From assembly GCF_036785885.1 (NCBI RefSeq), contig NC_092317.1, positions 7,690,501-7,754,500 on the forward strand: DNA of 64,000 nt, given 5' to 3'. The position numbers and the translations under genes were made by a program. The notes below the pieces were generated by a model. That model was not told the origin of the DNA. It did no database searches and saw only the letters and a list, made by a program, of their open reading frames with translations. Numbering within the stretch: position 1 is the stretch's first letter; each line of letters starts with the position of its first letter. Below, piece after piece: positions 49,401 through 59,998 of the stretch. Source of the DNA: Coffea arabica (lineage: Eukaryota; Streptophyta; Magnoliopsida; Gentianales; Rubiaceae).

Positions 49401-52400
49401 GGTATAACAACAATTTAAAGAAACAGAATATGTACCACATTCCATAAACTTAATAGACCCCTAATTGCGGAACCTTTTCTGTTACCATGGCATGGCACGA
49501 AAGCTACAGCACTTAAAAATCAATATCATAGATGTCACATACCAGTGACAATATCTGCTTCAGAACATGAGAGACTATCACATCCACAGGCTGAAGATCA
49601 GCTACAGCAGCGCCTGGTTCTCCATGCTGAAAAGTATTTATAAGTAAACTTTAACAACATTAAACAAAGGGGAATAGAGGTACACTTGGTTGCTTTAAAT
49701 TCCCCATAATGCAATTGCAATACTTTATTTTGAATTTGTCTATTAATCATTTAGCAGAATGAAAGTATTCTTTAATAACAAATGAAAACTACAACAGCCA
49801 AACATTTTCTAGAAAATGTGTTGCAGAATGGACAAATTAAAACAAGCAAATAGAACAATTCATTTCAAGTCAAAATAAATTGATGGCGTAACCGTCCTAT
49901 ACATGAGTGGCTCTCTCTAGAGCTATGATGAGCGTAAAATATTAGCTTGTGCATATAAAGGCCAAACAAAATAAGCTCAAAGCATTCTGGTTAACTTTAC
50001 AGCTCAAAGCATCAGTTACCTGAAGAAAATAACATGCACACACACATGTGCATATATTTATATATCCGCAATTCAAGTTAGTAAATTCAGGAAGTCTAAA
50101 CCGTTCATTTAAAAAATAACCATTTCCATCAGAACGCTTGTTTTATTTTCCTGAAAGGAAACAATTTACATTTCTCAATTAGCTTTACAAGGTAAATAGC
50201 CAATCAAATCTTAAAAAGCAAATCAAACATGCATTCTTTACAAAGCCAAATCCGAAGGCTCGACATCTGACACCTCCCTCTGACCATCTAAACCTAAACA
50301 GGATTATTTGGCGGGTCCCTAAAATCCTGAGATGTAAAACATATCCATGATGATTCCAAATTCCAAACGAGTGTTTTAAAGATTTTCATGGAAAATCTTT
50401 AAAGAGAACAGATATGAAACCCCAAATATCACCTTGAATTGAAAACTAGATATCTTGATCAGTAAATTGCAATATTCTATATCATAAGATGGAGAGAACA
50501 TACGACACCCAAAAGACATACAAACAACAACCTATTCATTTAAAAGATCATACATCAATCAACATAAAGCAAAGCATTGATAGTAGAATAAACTTACGAT
50601 TCCAAGACCAAGCTCCATTTTTCCATGGCCTAAACGATCCGATGTTACTTGACCTGGCAACGTGCAAACAGACAACGCGACACCCATTGTGCCAATCAAT
50701 TCTGATGCACGTTTTGCTTCAGCAGCAACAGCAGAAAGAGACAGGCCACAAGCTGCTGCAGCTCCAGCAACCTTCATTAAGAAATGAAGTGGACGCAAGA
50801 TTTACAGATCAAAAAGGAAAAATGAAAAAAAAAGGTACTTAGGAAACCAACTATACTACTACACTCAACCTTGTGAACAAAAATGGTCCCAGCCAAACCC
50901 CTTCGTCCGGCTATTCCTCTAGGAGGAGGTAAAGCACAATCATCGCCAACAATTACCATCTGCAAACACACAAAGGATTTGAACTTAAGGATACTGTAAC
51001 AACTTAAGTACCTACTTTTCAGTTTTCCATAGAAAAAAAACACCTTTGAGTTGAAATTTACATAATTATGTACCTCTACTTTGTAGCCTTCAGATTTTGC
51101 TTGCTCAGCTGCCAGGCCAAAGTTCAATCTATCACCAGTATAATTCTGTCAAGACAAATATTTTTTCAATCAGGAAATTACAGGAGATTCACAGCTAGAA
51201 AAGTTCAGTAAAATTCAAATTATCCAAAGTATTCAGGACGCATGAAGCTTATTCTAGTCTTTGTCCAAAAACACTATCAATTGTCAACATAACCACCTTA
51301 AAAATCTAGTTAGCCTAAAGTCAACCATGGCAGAAACCTTCCAAAATTTAGAATAACAATACCTTAACAATCAGGAGGCATCCCATTGGACCAGTCACTG
51401 CTCGAATGCCCTATATATGAGTAAAATCAGGTAATTAAATAATAAAAAAAAGAAGTATATCAAATATTACGTAATAAAAGAGATATTCTCTATTCCATCT
51501 CAGCAAGAGCATATCATACAGCTAAAATGGAGTCAACAGGTGGGGAGGCAAAAACATCCCCACAAATTGCTGCGGTCAGCATCCCTTCTCCCACAAATCC
51601 TGCATGAGCAGGCTCATGTCCACTTCCACCTCCTGTATATCACAAAATTCTCAAGATTCAGAAGCCCAGTTTAAGTTGTACTAGATTACAGCTGATTTCT
51701 TAATTTTTGTTGCAAAAGAGCTTTATTTGTTGAGCATATCTTCCAATCAACTAAGATTTCCTAGGTGACTAACTATTATAAAAGGAGTAATTGAAGTAAA
51801 AAGACCAACAAAGTATTGATTCTGTAAATACTGGAAAAGAGAGTATAAGCCATTTCACTCTTCCTCGTCAATCAAAATCAGATCAAGAGAGACAACTAAT
51901 TATGCCTATATATTGCCAATTCACAATTAGAGTGCTATGCATTGTCCATATGCTAGTAATAAAAAGTTAAGGATCAGCAAGATTTTGCCGAAAACTAACA
52001 CATAGTCAAGTTGCTACCAACCTGATATCACTGCAACTTTGTCATGTGTTGAACCTGAGATGTCGGCTCTCAACACAACTTTAACCTGACAATCAAAAGT
52101 TTAGTCTAGTAAAATTCTTTGGGACGCGTGGCTAAGGAAGAATATTCGTTTCCAAACAGATACACTAAAAGCAGAGGAAAACTAAGTAGTTCAATGAGAA
52201 TGAAAAGCATTACCTCAGGGAAACCATCCAAATACTGCAAACCCGGATATGTTTCCACCAAACCTTCAATAAACTCAGTAACAACATCTGTAATATCAAA
52301 ACAAAAAAAGAAAGTGTCATTATTTAATATCATTTCCAGGATATACCCACGAGAAAAAGATTGCCTTTTTCCTTTTCAAATAGACCTTTGTTTTCAAATG

Positions 52401-52985
52401 TTCAGTTGACTGTTCAATCAAGCCAAGCCATCACGCTAATATGGATTCAAGTAGTCATTTCCCACATTAAAGAAAGAAATAACAATAGCACCAAGTGTAC
52501 AACGCTAAAAAGCGCAAGGTACGACGTTTTAATGGAGTACCCTTCTGCAACAGCAGTTGTACCTTGCTTGCGCGCCTAAATTACCAGCAATCAGAATGCA
52601 ATGCAAAAGATAAAACAGCAAAGCAGAGATCTGAGTACTTCGTTTGAACCAATAAGAAAACGATCATAGTAAAACAAAATGAAATAATAATCCAGCAATT
52701 TATGCAATTTCGTGTACTTTTCAACCTTATTTCTGGTACTTTTACAACTTAACAAAAACCAAACAGACCATAGAACCAAAAAAATGCATTGAATGATTAA
52801 TGTAGATATCCACAAAATTCAATTAATAAACCTTAATTCAAGATAATACTTCAAAAAAAAAAGTCAAAAACCGTCAGATTAAATATCAGAAAAAAAAAAA
52901 GAGAAATCAAATAAAAAATTAGGTGAGGGATAAAATGCACGTTACCGTTTGGGTCATTGATGAGTTTCTTGCCCTGGAAAGCCAT
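43484..52985 (-). CDS. DAK: Dihydroxyacetone kinase (fused DhaK-DhaL), 20 exons, 594 residues
   Basis: ATP-dependent phosphorylation of dihydroxyacetone to its phosphate. Minus-strand exons: 52985-52946, 52287-52214, 52085-52022, 51632-51520, 51410-51363, 51145-51074, 50959-50870, 50771-50598, 49626-49543, 48507-48452, 47460-47330, 47258-47166, 46984-46920, 46215-46072, 45992-45949, 44961-44878, 44752-44679, 44597-44485, 44418-44323, 43609-43484. All have GT/AG borders and join in frame. The DhaK domain (residues 1 to ~340) has [19 protein letters not shown] and the substrate-binding His226 in GIHGEPGA. The DhaL domain (~370-594) has the nucleotide/Mg motif [12 protein letters not shown] with Asp 405, 410 and 412, and later VMGGTSG. 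The protein ends in an Ala-rich tail KSKSQAS. Length equals the plant family norm. It has no targeting peptide, so cytosol is likely. The long introns hold no recognisable gene. Confidence 0.97.
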
Positions 52986-53387
52986 CTGAAGATATGATTT
53001 GAATTTTTTTCTTCGAGGAAATGTGAGTTAATTTAGCAGTTAATTTGCAGCACTAACGCATTAACTCCCCCCGCAAGACTAATCAATTCCAGAAGAAAGA
53101 AAAAGCAAAATAAGAACCCTAATTCTTTTTCTGCAGAAATTTGGGATTTTTGTATTTTCTCTCTCTAGAATACAGAGGAGGAAGTCCACCTGAGGCTGAG
53201 GAGCGAGGAGGAGAGTTGAGTAGAGTTCAATTATTATATTGCGCACTCAACGAGGATGAAGTTAGCTCCGAGTAGTTTTTACTCTTTTTTTCTATTTGGG
53301 TAGGACCCGAACCGGATAAATTGACGGCTGAGAAGATTAAAAATTTAATATTATATGGATTACATAAAAATATTTCAGTCCCATATA

Positions 53388-54207
53388 TAGGGATGGCAAC
53401 GGGGCGGGGTTGGGGCGGGGTCCCCTCCCCCGTCCCCCGCCCCGTTGCCTATTAGTTCCCCCCGTCCCCCGCCCCGTCCCCCGCCTCCTGCTCCCCCGCC
53501 CCGCCCCGCCCCCGCCCCGTTTCCCCCGCGGGTGCCCCCGCGGGGTTAATACAATTTTATTATATAATTTTATTATAATTAAATTTTAATAAATAATCAA
53601 GTACTAAAATATCAACGCATCACCAAATTATTATTCATTGTAATTTTACAATTGAAACTCATAAAAACAATCAAACAGAAGTTATTTGAATACAATCCAA
53701 TATGATGAAATAAATATAACTAAAATAGTCAAGTTTTCACTTTTAGTACAAATGCAATCACTAATTCATTATTGTGTTTGTGCTTTTTTTTGAGAAAAAA
53801 GTGTTATTCTATTAAGTGTAATTAGAAATTTAGTATAAATATATTAGTAAATTTAGTATAACTAATTAATAAATTCTATTAGTAAACATGTAGAATTATT
53901 CATATAATTGATAATATCAATTATATTACATAAACTAACATACATTATATAATATATCTAACTAATAATATCATTATCATAAGTTTATAACTAATTAACT
54001 TACATGTTATATATAATTATATATTTTTTTATATTTTTTTTTGTTTTGCGGGGGGCGGGGCGGGGGATGGGGCGGGGGTATACTCCCCCGCCCCCCGCCC
54101 CGTTTCTAAGCGGGGGGAAAAAATTCCCCCCCGCCCCCGCCCCACCCCCCGCCCCAACCCCCGCCCCGAGAGCCCCCCGCGGGCACCCGCCCCCATTGCC
54201 ATCTCTA
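53388..54207. mobile_element. Non-autonomous hAT-type element with GC-rich ends, 820 bp
   Basis: The left end TAGGGATGGCAACGGGGCGG and the inverted right end (CCCCATTGCCATCTCTA, 54191-54207) match. The flanks are identical 8-mers CCCATATA (53380-53387 and 54208-54215), the target size of hAT elements. About 160 bases at each end are almost pure G/C runs, and the ~500-base core is extremely A/T-rich. There is no transposase. It lies about 400 bases upstream of the kinase start codon. Confidence 0.88.
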
Positions 54208-54227
54208 CCCATATACTATTAAAATGT

Positions 54228-54420
54228 AGGGATAATTGCAGAAACCTCCCCAAGGTTTCTGACACTAGCACTCATCTCCCCTGTGGTTTAAGAAATAGCA
54301 CTGACCTCCCTTGAACTTACTGATTCTTTGCATATTCAGTCCAGGCTAGAAAAAGTGCCATTAAAATATTATTTTAAATAGTGAGATGAGAAATTTGTGC
54401 CAAATTTGCCCTTTGTGCTA
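54228..54420. mobile_element. One end of a Mutator-like element
   Basis: GGGATAATTGCAGAAACCTC, then CCCAAGGTTTCTGACACTAGC with repeated CTCCC/GGTTT motifs, is the terminal pattern of a common plant Mutator-like repeat (recollection). No matching inverted end was found further right, so the element is truncated or its other end has diverged. Confidence 0.5.
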
Positions 54421-55439
54421 CATGGCAAGTAGTATGAGTAAAGGAATGATAAAATACTGCAAATCAATTAACAATTAATAAATTTTAAGGGGTATAACTT
54501 ATGGGCAAATGGGTATTACCTATTCAAAATACCAACTTTTTATGGCCATTTTACTCTCAAACATTTAATTTATGATTAACACATCAATGTTTGTAAGTAA
54601 ATTCAAAAAGTGTTACAATAATATTCTTACAAAAATGAAATCAGTATGTTTTCTATTTAATATAAATTAAATATTTTTAAGAAAAGAAATGGCTCATAAA
54701 TTATTAATTCTTTATGGCTTTTCTCCATTACATATACAAATTATCGGCTTTTTATAGGTATTTTATTTTGAATCATTTAATTTATGTTAAATACATAAAT
54801 ATTTGTAACTAAAATTGAAAAAGTGTTGAACCAATATTTTTACGAAAGGGAAACTCTTCCATGAGAAAAAGCAGGTTCCACTCTTCCAGATCTGGCTAAT
54901 GAGAAAGTGCATGGGATTGGGACGTACTAGCAAGGGATTTATAGAGGGCTAAGCTAATGATAGTCATTTGTTGCCCCATTCTTCTTTTTGGCCAATTGAC
55001 AGTAGCCACGAGAATGATAGACAGGCATTTAAGAGCCCTAAACATGTTCACAATTTGCAACAAGTTTTGCCATACACGATAGTATAGCTTGAGTGTACAC
55101 TTGTTAATTCTTAGTGGTATATACATAACTTGTAACAGTTTTGGCTAAGTTGTGAGAAGTTGTGGCTAATGTCATATATAACAAAATATACATACATGTT
55201 TGTATGCATGTACAATTATGGACAGGTTCATAGCAATCCCCCGCCACCTCTCTCTCCCTGTCGGAACTAAGCAGCAGTAGAAACTTTGTTTTTTTTTTTT
55301 TTTTGCTTTTTCCTCTCTCCCCATCTTCTCCCTCTCCATGATGCAAACATAAGATTCAATGATTCATATTCAAATCATACAAATAGTTGATCCATTGGAG
55401 TTCGTCAAATCATTATCCCATCATCCATTGGAGTCATCA
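54421..55439. other. AT-rich DNA without a recognisable gene
   Basis: Short frames on both strands only. A T-run lies at about 55288-55304. Confidence 0.6.
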
Positions 55440-56911
55440 AAACCGGATCCCTCTCTAAGTTTTGTTGTTTATTTAGTTTATAAGTGTTAAATTGTCATTT
55501 GTCTAAGTTAAACTCCAGTCGCGTGTTAGTTAGTAATTAGTATTAATTTGGAGTTAGCTTGAGTCATTAACTAAAACGCTAAGGTCATGTTGACCATATT
55601 TAAATCTTAAGTCAAGTTAGTTTCCTAATTCTAGCCAAGTTAGGATTTAGAAACTAGTTAATTGTTTCCAAATTTAGTTAGGTTTTGAGCCTTTGTAAAA
55701 GCTATAAATAAGTCTTAAATCCAAACGATTTTCATAAGACATGATGAATCAAAGAAAATTTCGACAAAACACAAGTCTCTTGTCCAAGAAATCAAAACCG
55801 GAATACTTGAGAGGATTCTTAACTTTTCAATTGACTTATCAATTCAAAATCACGTTGAATTGTGGCGTCATTTTATCATTCTAATCAATCTCAAGCGGTC
55901 ATTGATTGGATTAAAATCCATCCAATTATGTCCATAACTTGATCGAATAAGATCTTTCCACTGCTTAATCAACTTAGTTCTTTAAAACAGGTTCTTATTG
56001 GGTCCAGTTCGTATCAGTTGGTACTTTTGAGTCATCAAAGTCAGTCCAATTCGTGTTCAAATCTCAACTCAAAGTGAACCAGATTCATATATGTCACTTC
56101 CTTGTGTGTTGTTGGCAACAAGTCATTGAACTATTTGAGAAATTTCTGATTTTTTTCAAGTAAGGATATCGATGACTTAGAGAATTGCTTGGTGAGCTTT
56201 TTAGAGCATCTCAAACACTTGAATGATACATGAATATGAGTGCATACGCATGAGGGTGTGTTGTGAGGCAATTTTACGTTGTTTTATTTTTACTAACCAT
56301 TTTTCAGGTTAAAGATGAATACCAAAGAAAATTCACACTAATTTAATCGTACTATGGAAGATATGATGGGTGAAGTTAAACAAACTTTGCATGAAACTTT
56401 CAAGTCTTTTCATAGACGCCTTGACCTAATAATGAATAAGGATGTCAAGAGGAGGGGTTCTACACAATTTAATTTCAAAATCCAATCCTATCTCTTTAAA
56501 GTTAGCATATTCAAGATGAAGGGAGGAGGTTCATTCGATAACTAAGCATGCAAATATATTATTCATAGATGAAGGATTTAGTCGAGTGTGGGAGACATAT
56601 CAACACCTCCTACAACAAAAGTTTGAGAAAGAGAAAACTGAGTGTAGTTATAAGAGTGTAGAGGTAAAACTTGAAAGTGTTCTTGAGGTGAAAGTCAAGG
56701 AGAGTGAACAAAAGAAAGTAAGTGAACTTTCAAAAGTATTGAGTGAGGAAAAATTCTTGAGTGGTTCGGCCATAGTGGAAAAACAAAAGGGAAAGCCGAC
56801 GTCTATTACAAAATCTAAGGATGTGAGGAGAGATTCTTACCGTACTAACTATCTCAACTTTGCAATGTCTAGTATTTATTGTTTTATGCAGGTTAACCAA
56901 AGTGCAATTAT
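55440..56911 (+). mobile_element. Degraded LTR-retroelement-like segment
   Basis: 55440 to about 56030 looks like an LTR: long AT-rich DNA with a TATA element (GCTATAAATAAG near 55706-55717). Downstream are short gag-like frames: 56354-56545 (MEDMMGEVKQTLHETFKSF) and 56586-56951, a Lys/Glu-rich 121-codon frame (VKVKESEQKKVSELSKVL). I could not identify a PBS, pol domains or a second LTR. Assignment to a superfamily is not possible. Confidence 0.35.
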
Positions 56912-56937
56912 ATTAATCTTAAATTGTTCAATTCCTA
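56912..56937. repeat. 26-bp direct repeat, left copy
   Basis: Starts ATTAATCTTAAATTG and ends TTCCTA immediately before the LTR start TGATAGGG at 56938. An identical 26-mer lies at 61525-61550. Flanking similarity beyond the 26 bases is weak. Confidence 0.95.
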
Positions 56938-58360
56938 TGATAGGGTGTTAATTATTAGTAATTTTATTGTTAATTTTCCCTTTTATCCTTGTCAAATATT
57001 GCTCTAATTATTAATATTTACTTATATTTGGTATTGGACCTAATTTCAGGGAGTGGAGCAGAAAAGTACAAAAAGGAGGGACTCTCTGAAATAAAATGGA
57101 AGACTTCTAAACACTTCACAAGCCTAGCCCACGTTGCTGAGAAGAAACGGATTCCCAGTTCCCTTTTGGCTGACTAGGAGTCCTGCCACCAAGAGAAAAA
57201 GGAAATACAAGGAATCTGGCAAAGTTTCCTCGTTGTACCTGGACTCCCAATCCATGGGGACCACGGGAAAGCATTGAGTCAATTTTAGCTTTGGAAGGAA
57301 AGAAACGTAGGGAGCTTTGGCTATTGCTTGTTCCTTATCCGGCGGGACCACGGAGAGAAGTGAGGCAATTTGTTTTAGATTAGGAAACAATTCTTTTCCT
57401 TTGGTTAGGCAATTATCCACGGGCCGCTGCTTTATCTTTGGGGGAATTGGGGAGTTTTTCCGGGGGTTTTTTTACTCTATCGTTTTTCCTGATCTCAACT
57501 TCGGTGACAATGGCCGCAATTACCCATGCAATTTTGCATGGGATTTCCTCCATGAAGATGAACTAATTCATTTTTTCTAGTCAAGAACAACGGAGGATTT
57601 GGTTCGACTTAAATTGTGAGATCTAATCGATTTTAGCTTTCCTATTATTTTCTGGTATTCGTCTATCTTCTGCTTTATGTTCATATGGTTGTTTTATTAT
57701 TCGATTATCCAGGGCCCGGATTCTAGATTAATTCAATAACCTGAAGCCAATTAGGGTAGTTAAATCCGTAATTGTTTAATTATTCTAAACTGGTGGCAAC
57801 TGACATGATTGGGTTTGTGTCAGGGAGATAGACATGCTAACTTAAAGAGACCCTCGTAGCGTGTTGATTGGTTAGAATTAGGCTCTTCTAATTATTCATG
57901 CAATTAGGGAATTGAACTTCTATGGTCGTACCTAGGGTTGTTTCCTGATTAGAGAAATAGTCAACGGTCGTACCTTGGCTATCGACAAATTGAGGAAGAG
58001 TTGGTTGTTTATCGCATATATGACAACTATAACTAATTTATCAGATAATAACTGGAATAATCCTTGCATCTGTGATCGAATTAAGTGAACCATCTCCGAA
58101 GTTGTCTCTTGGCTAGAGTTCGTACATTATTATTTTTATTGTGATAATTAGTTAATTAAGTTGTAATTATTTTATTTTATTTTAATTTATTCCAAGTAAT
58201 TTAGTTACTCTCATTTTCAAAAAAATCCCCCATACTTCGGACTCTAAAAGAAATAAATTATCCCCAATCCCTGTGGATTCGACTCTACTTATCACTATCT
58301 ATAGAAATTATATTTTATTTAAGCAGGTATTTATTATTGCACAGGTTCGACACCCTGTCA
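56938..58360 (+). repeat. 5' LTR of a gag-only Ty3/gypsy-type element
   Basis: About 1423 bp, starting TGATAGGG and ending CACCCTGTCA, followed by a primer binding site. The end section (CCCTGTGGATTCGACTC near 58276-58292, GCACAGGTTCGACACC at 58339-58354) is typical of LTRs that precede a tRNA-Asp PBS. No second LTR copy was found in the window. Confidence 0.8.
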
Positions 58361-58365
58361 ATTTT

Positions 58366-58383
58366 TGGCGCCGTTGCCGGGGA
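58366..58383 (+). other. Primer binding site, tRNA-Asp type
   Basis: TGGCGCCGTTGCCGGGGA, five bases after the LTR end, is complementary to the 3' end of plant tRNA-Asp. It is characteristic of the Tat/Athila side of Ty3/gypsy. Confidence 0.88.
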
Positions 58384-58470
58384 CTGGTGCCAGATTAATT
58401 TGTTTCTTTTTGAATTCATCTTGTTTTTATTTTTTTTATTTAGTTTTCTCTTATTTTTTTTATATAGTTT

Positions 58471-59526
58471 ATGGTTTCTAACACTCCGTATTTTGGTGAT
58501 AGATTGGATTTTGTTTCCAGAGAAGGCAATGAGGCTTGTTTTTTTGCTAAGTTTGCATATTCAGAGGCACTAAACTCTATTAGAGAAAGAATGGCTGCTG
58601 CAACCTGTAAAATTTGTTATGCCAGGGATCATTCAACCGGTATGTGCCCCGAATATCAAGATAATTTGAGTGCCCCACTCAATAATTATGGAGATTTTTC
58701 ACCCTGGTCTCAAACGTGGTATAACCCTAATCCAAACGGGTATGATCAAGGATGGTGGGATAACTCCAATTATAATTATACGACAGGGCCAATGAATTTT
58801 CAGCAGTATGAGTCTCAAGAATCATCATCTATGTCAGGTATGTCTCTTGAAGAAATAGTTGAATCAATAGCTACTAATACATATCAATTCCAACAGGAGA
58901 CACAAATGAGAAATGGGATGATGAAGGATGCAATGAGTAATCTGGAAGATCAAATATGTCTATTGACATCCGGAATAAATCGATTGGCTTCTCAAATTGA
59001 AGAATTGCCCTCGAAAACCATTGTTGATTTTGAAGAAAATGAGAGTGCAATTTCCTTGACTAGTGATGAGGAGATGCAAGAGTGTCAAAATCAGAGATCT
59101 ACATATGCAGTTGAAAAAAAAGCCGAAGAGGAAGAAATGGAACCCCAACCGCAACCCATTCAAGTGAAAGAATCCAGTGAAGAATCATCAAATGTGGTGA
59201 CACCACCTCCATTCCCTAACCCGCATTTTCTTAACTCTTACTCTATGATTTCTGTTAATGAGATTGATTTTGTTATACCGGAAGTTTTTGAGTCTCATGG
59301 CAGAAATAAGTTAAGAGTAGCTATTGTCAAATATCTTGAACCGTTGAGTGTTCTTGATGGAGGAGTGGATGAAGAATTGAGATCACTGCCTGATTATTTG
59401 GCGCCATCTACTAGTCCAAGAAAAATCGTAGCTCGTGTGCTCAAGGATTACTCTATTTACGAGGGTTATCAGGACTATATAAAGGATGAAGTATTGAAAC
59501 GAGGCACAAGATTTTATTCTTCCTGA
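58471..59526 (+). CDS. Gag-derived protein of a non-autonomous retroelement, 351 residues
   Basis: An intact frame just after the PBS. A canonical CX2CX4HX4C zinc knuckle lies at Cys46, Cys49, His54 and Cys59, only 45 residues from the start, so the capsid region that normally precedes the knuckle is essentially absent. After it come a Trp/Tyr/Asn-rich stretch (WSQTWYNPNPNGYDQGWW), a helical QQETQMRNG...LTSGINRLASQIEE segment like the post-knuckle linker of Tat/Athila gag, an acidic Glu-rich region, PPPFPNPHFLNS, and a C-terminal DYSIYEGYQDYIKDEVLK. There is no protease or polymerase after it. It is intact over 351 codons despite losing pol, so it may be young or maintained in trans. A captured or co-opted gag is a less likely alternative. 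Confidence 0.75.
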   Translation: MVSNTPYFGDRLDFVSREGNEACFFAKFAYSEALNSIRERMAAATCKICYARDHSTGMCPEYQDNLSAPLNNYGDFSPWSQTWYNPNPNGYDQGWWDNSNYNYTTGPMNFQQYESQESSSMSGMSLEEIVESIATNTYQFQQETQMRNGMMKDAMSNLEDQICLLTSGINRLASQIEELPSKTIVDFEENESAISLTSDEEMQECQNQRSTYAVEKKAEEEEMEPQPQPIQVKESSEESSNVVTPPPFPNPHFLNSYSMISVNEIDFVIPEVFESHGRNKLRVAIVKYLEPLSVLDGGVDEELRSLPDYLAPSTSPRKIVARVLKDYSIYEGYQDYIKDEVLKRGTRFYSS

Positions 59527-59967
59527 GCAAAGATGACAATGTCTAGCCAAAGACATTAAAAAAAGGCGCTTTTTGGGAGGCAACCCAAATATTGATGTTA
59601 TTATTTTTCATTGTTCATTTTTTTTCGTTTTTTGTTTCTCAGTTGAGTAGTAATCGGTCTTCATATTTTTCTCCACTGTGGTAAGAAGTGCAATTTTGGC
59701 GTGACCACGCGGTGTTTGTGTCTCTTGAGGTCAGTGGACGTTTACCAATCTTAGCGTGCCCACGCGGTGTTTGACGACCCAAAACCTAAAAAAAAAAAAA
59801 AATTTTAAAAAAAATTAAAAATTTCACATTGAGAAAATTCAAAAATTCAAAAAAAAAAAGAAAAAACATTTTTTTTCTTTTTCTTCAAAAATTCAAATTT
59901 TGAAAATTTAAGTTCATAAAAAAGAATTTTTTGAAAAAAAAAACATTGAAAAAAAAAACCCAAAAAC

Positions 59968-59998
<31 letters not shown>

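Noticed and set aside
54000-54271. Three overlapping Gly/Pro/Ala-rich frames
   Set aside because: They are translations of the GC-run end of the hAT-type element in several frames, not genes.
59383-59583. Minus-strand 66-codon frame
   Set aside because: Shadow of the gag ORF end with no motif.
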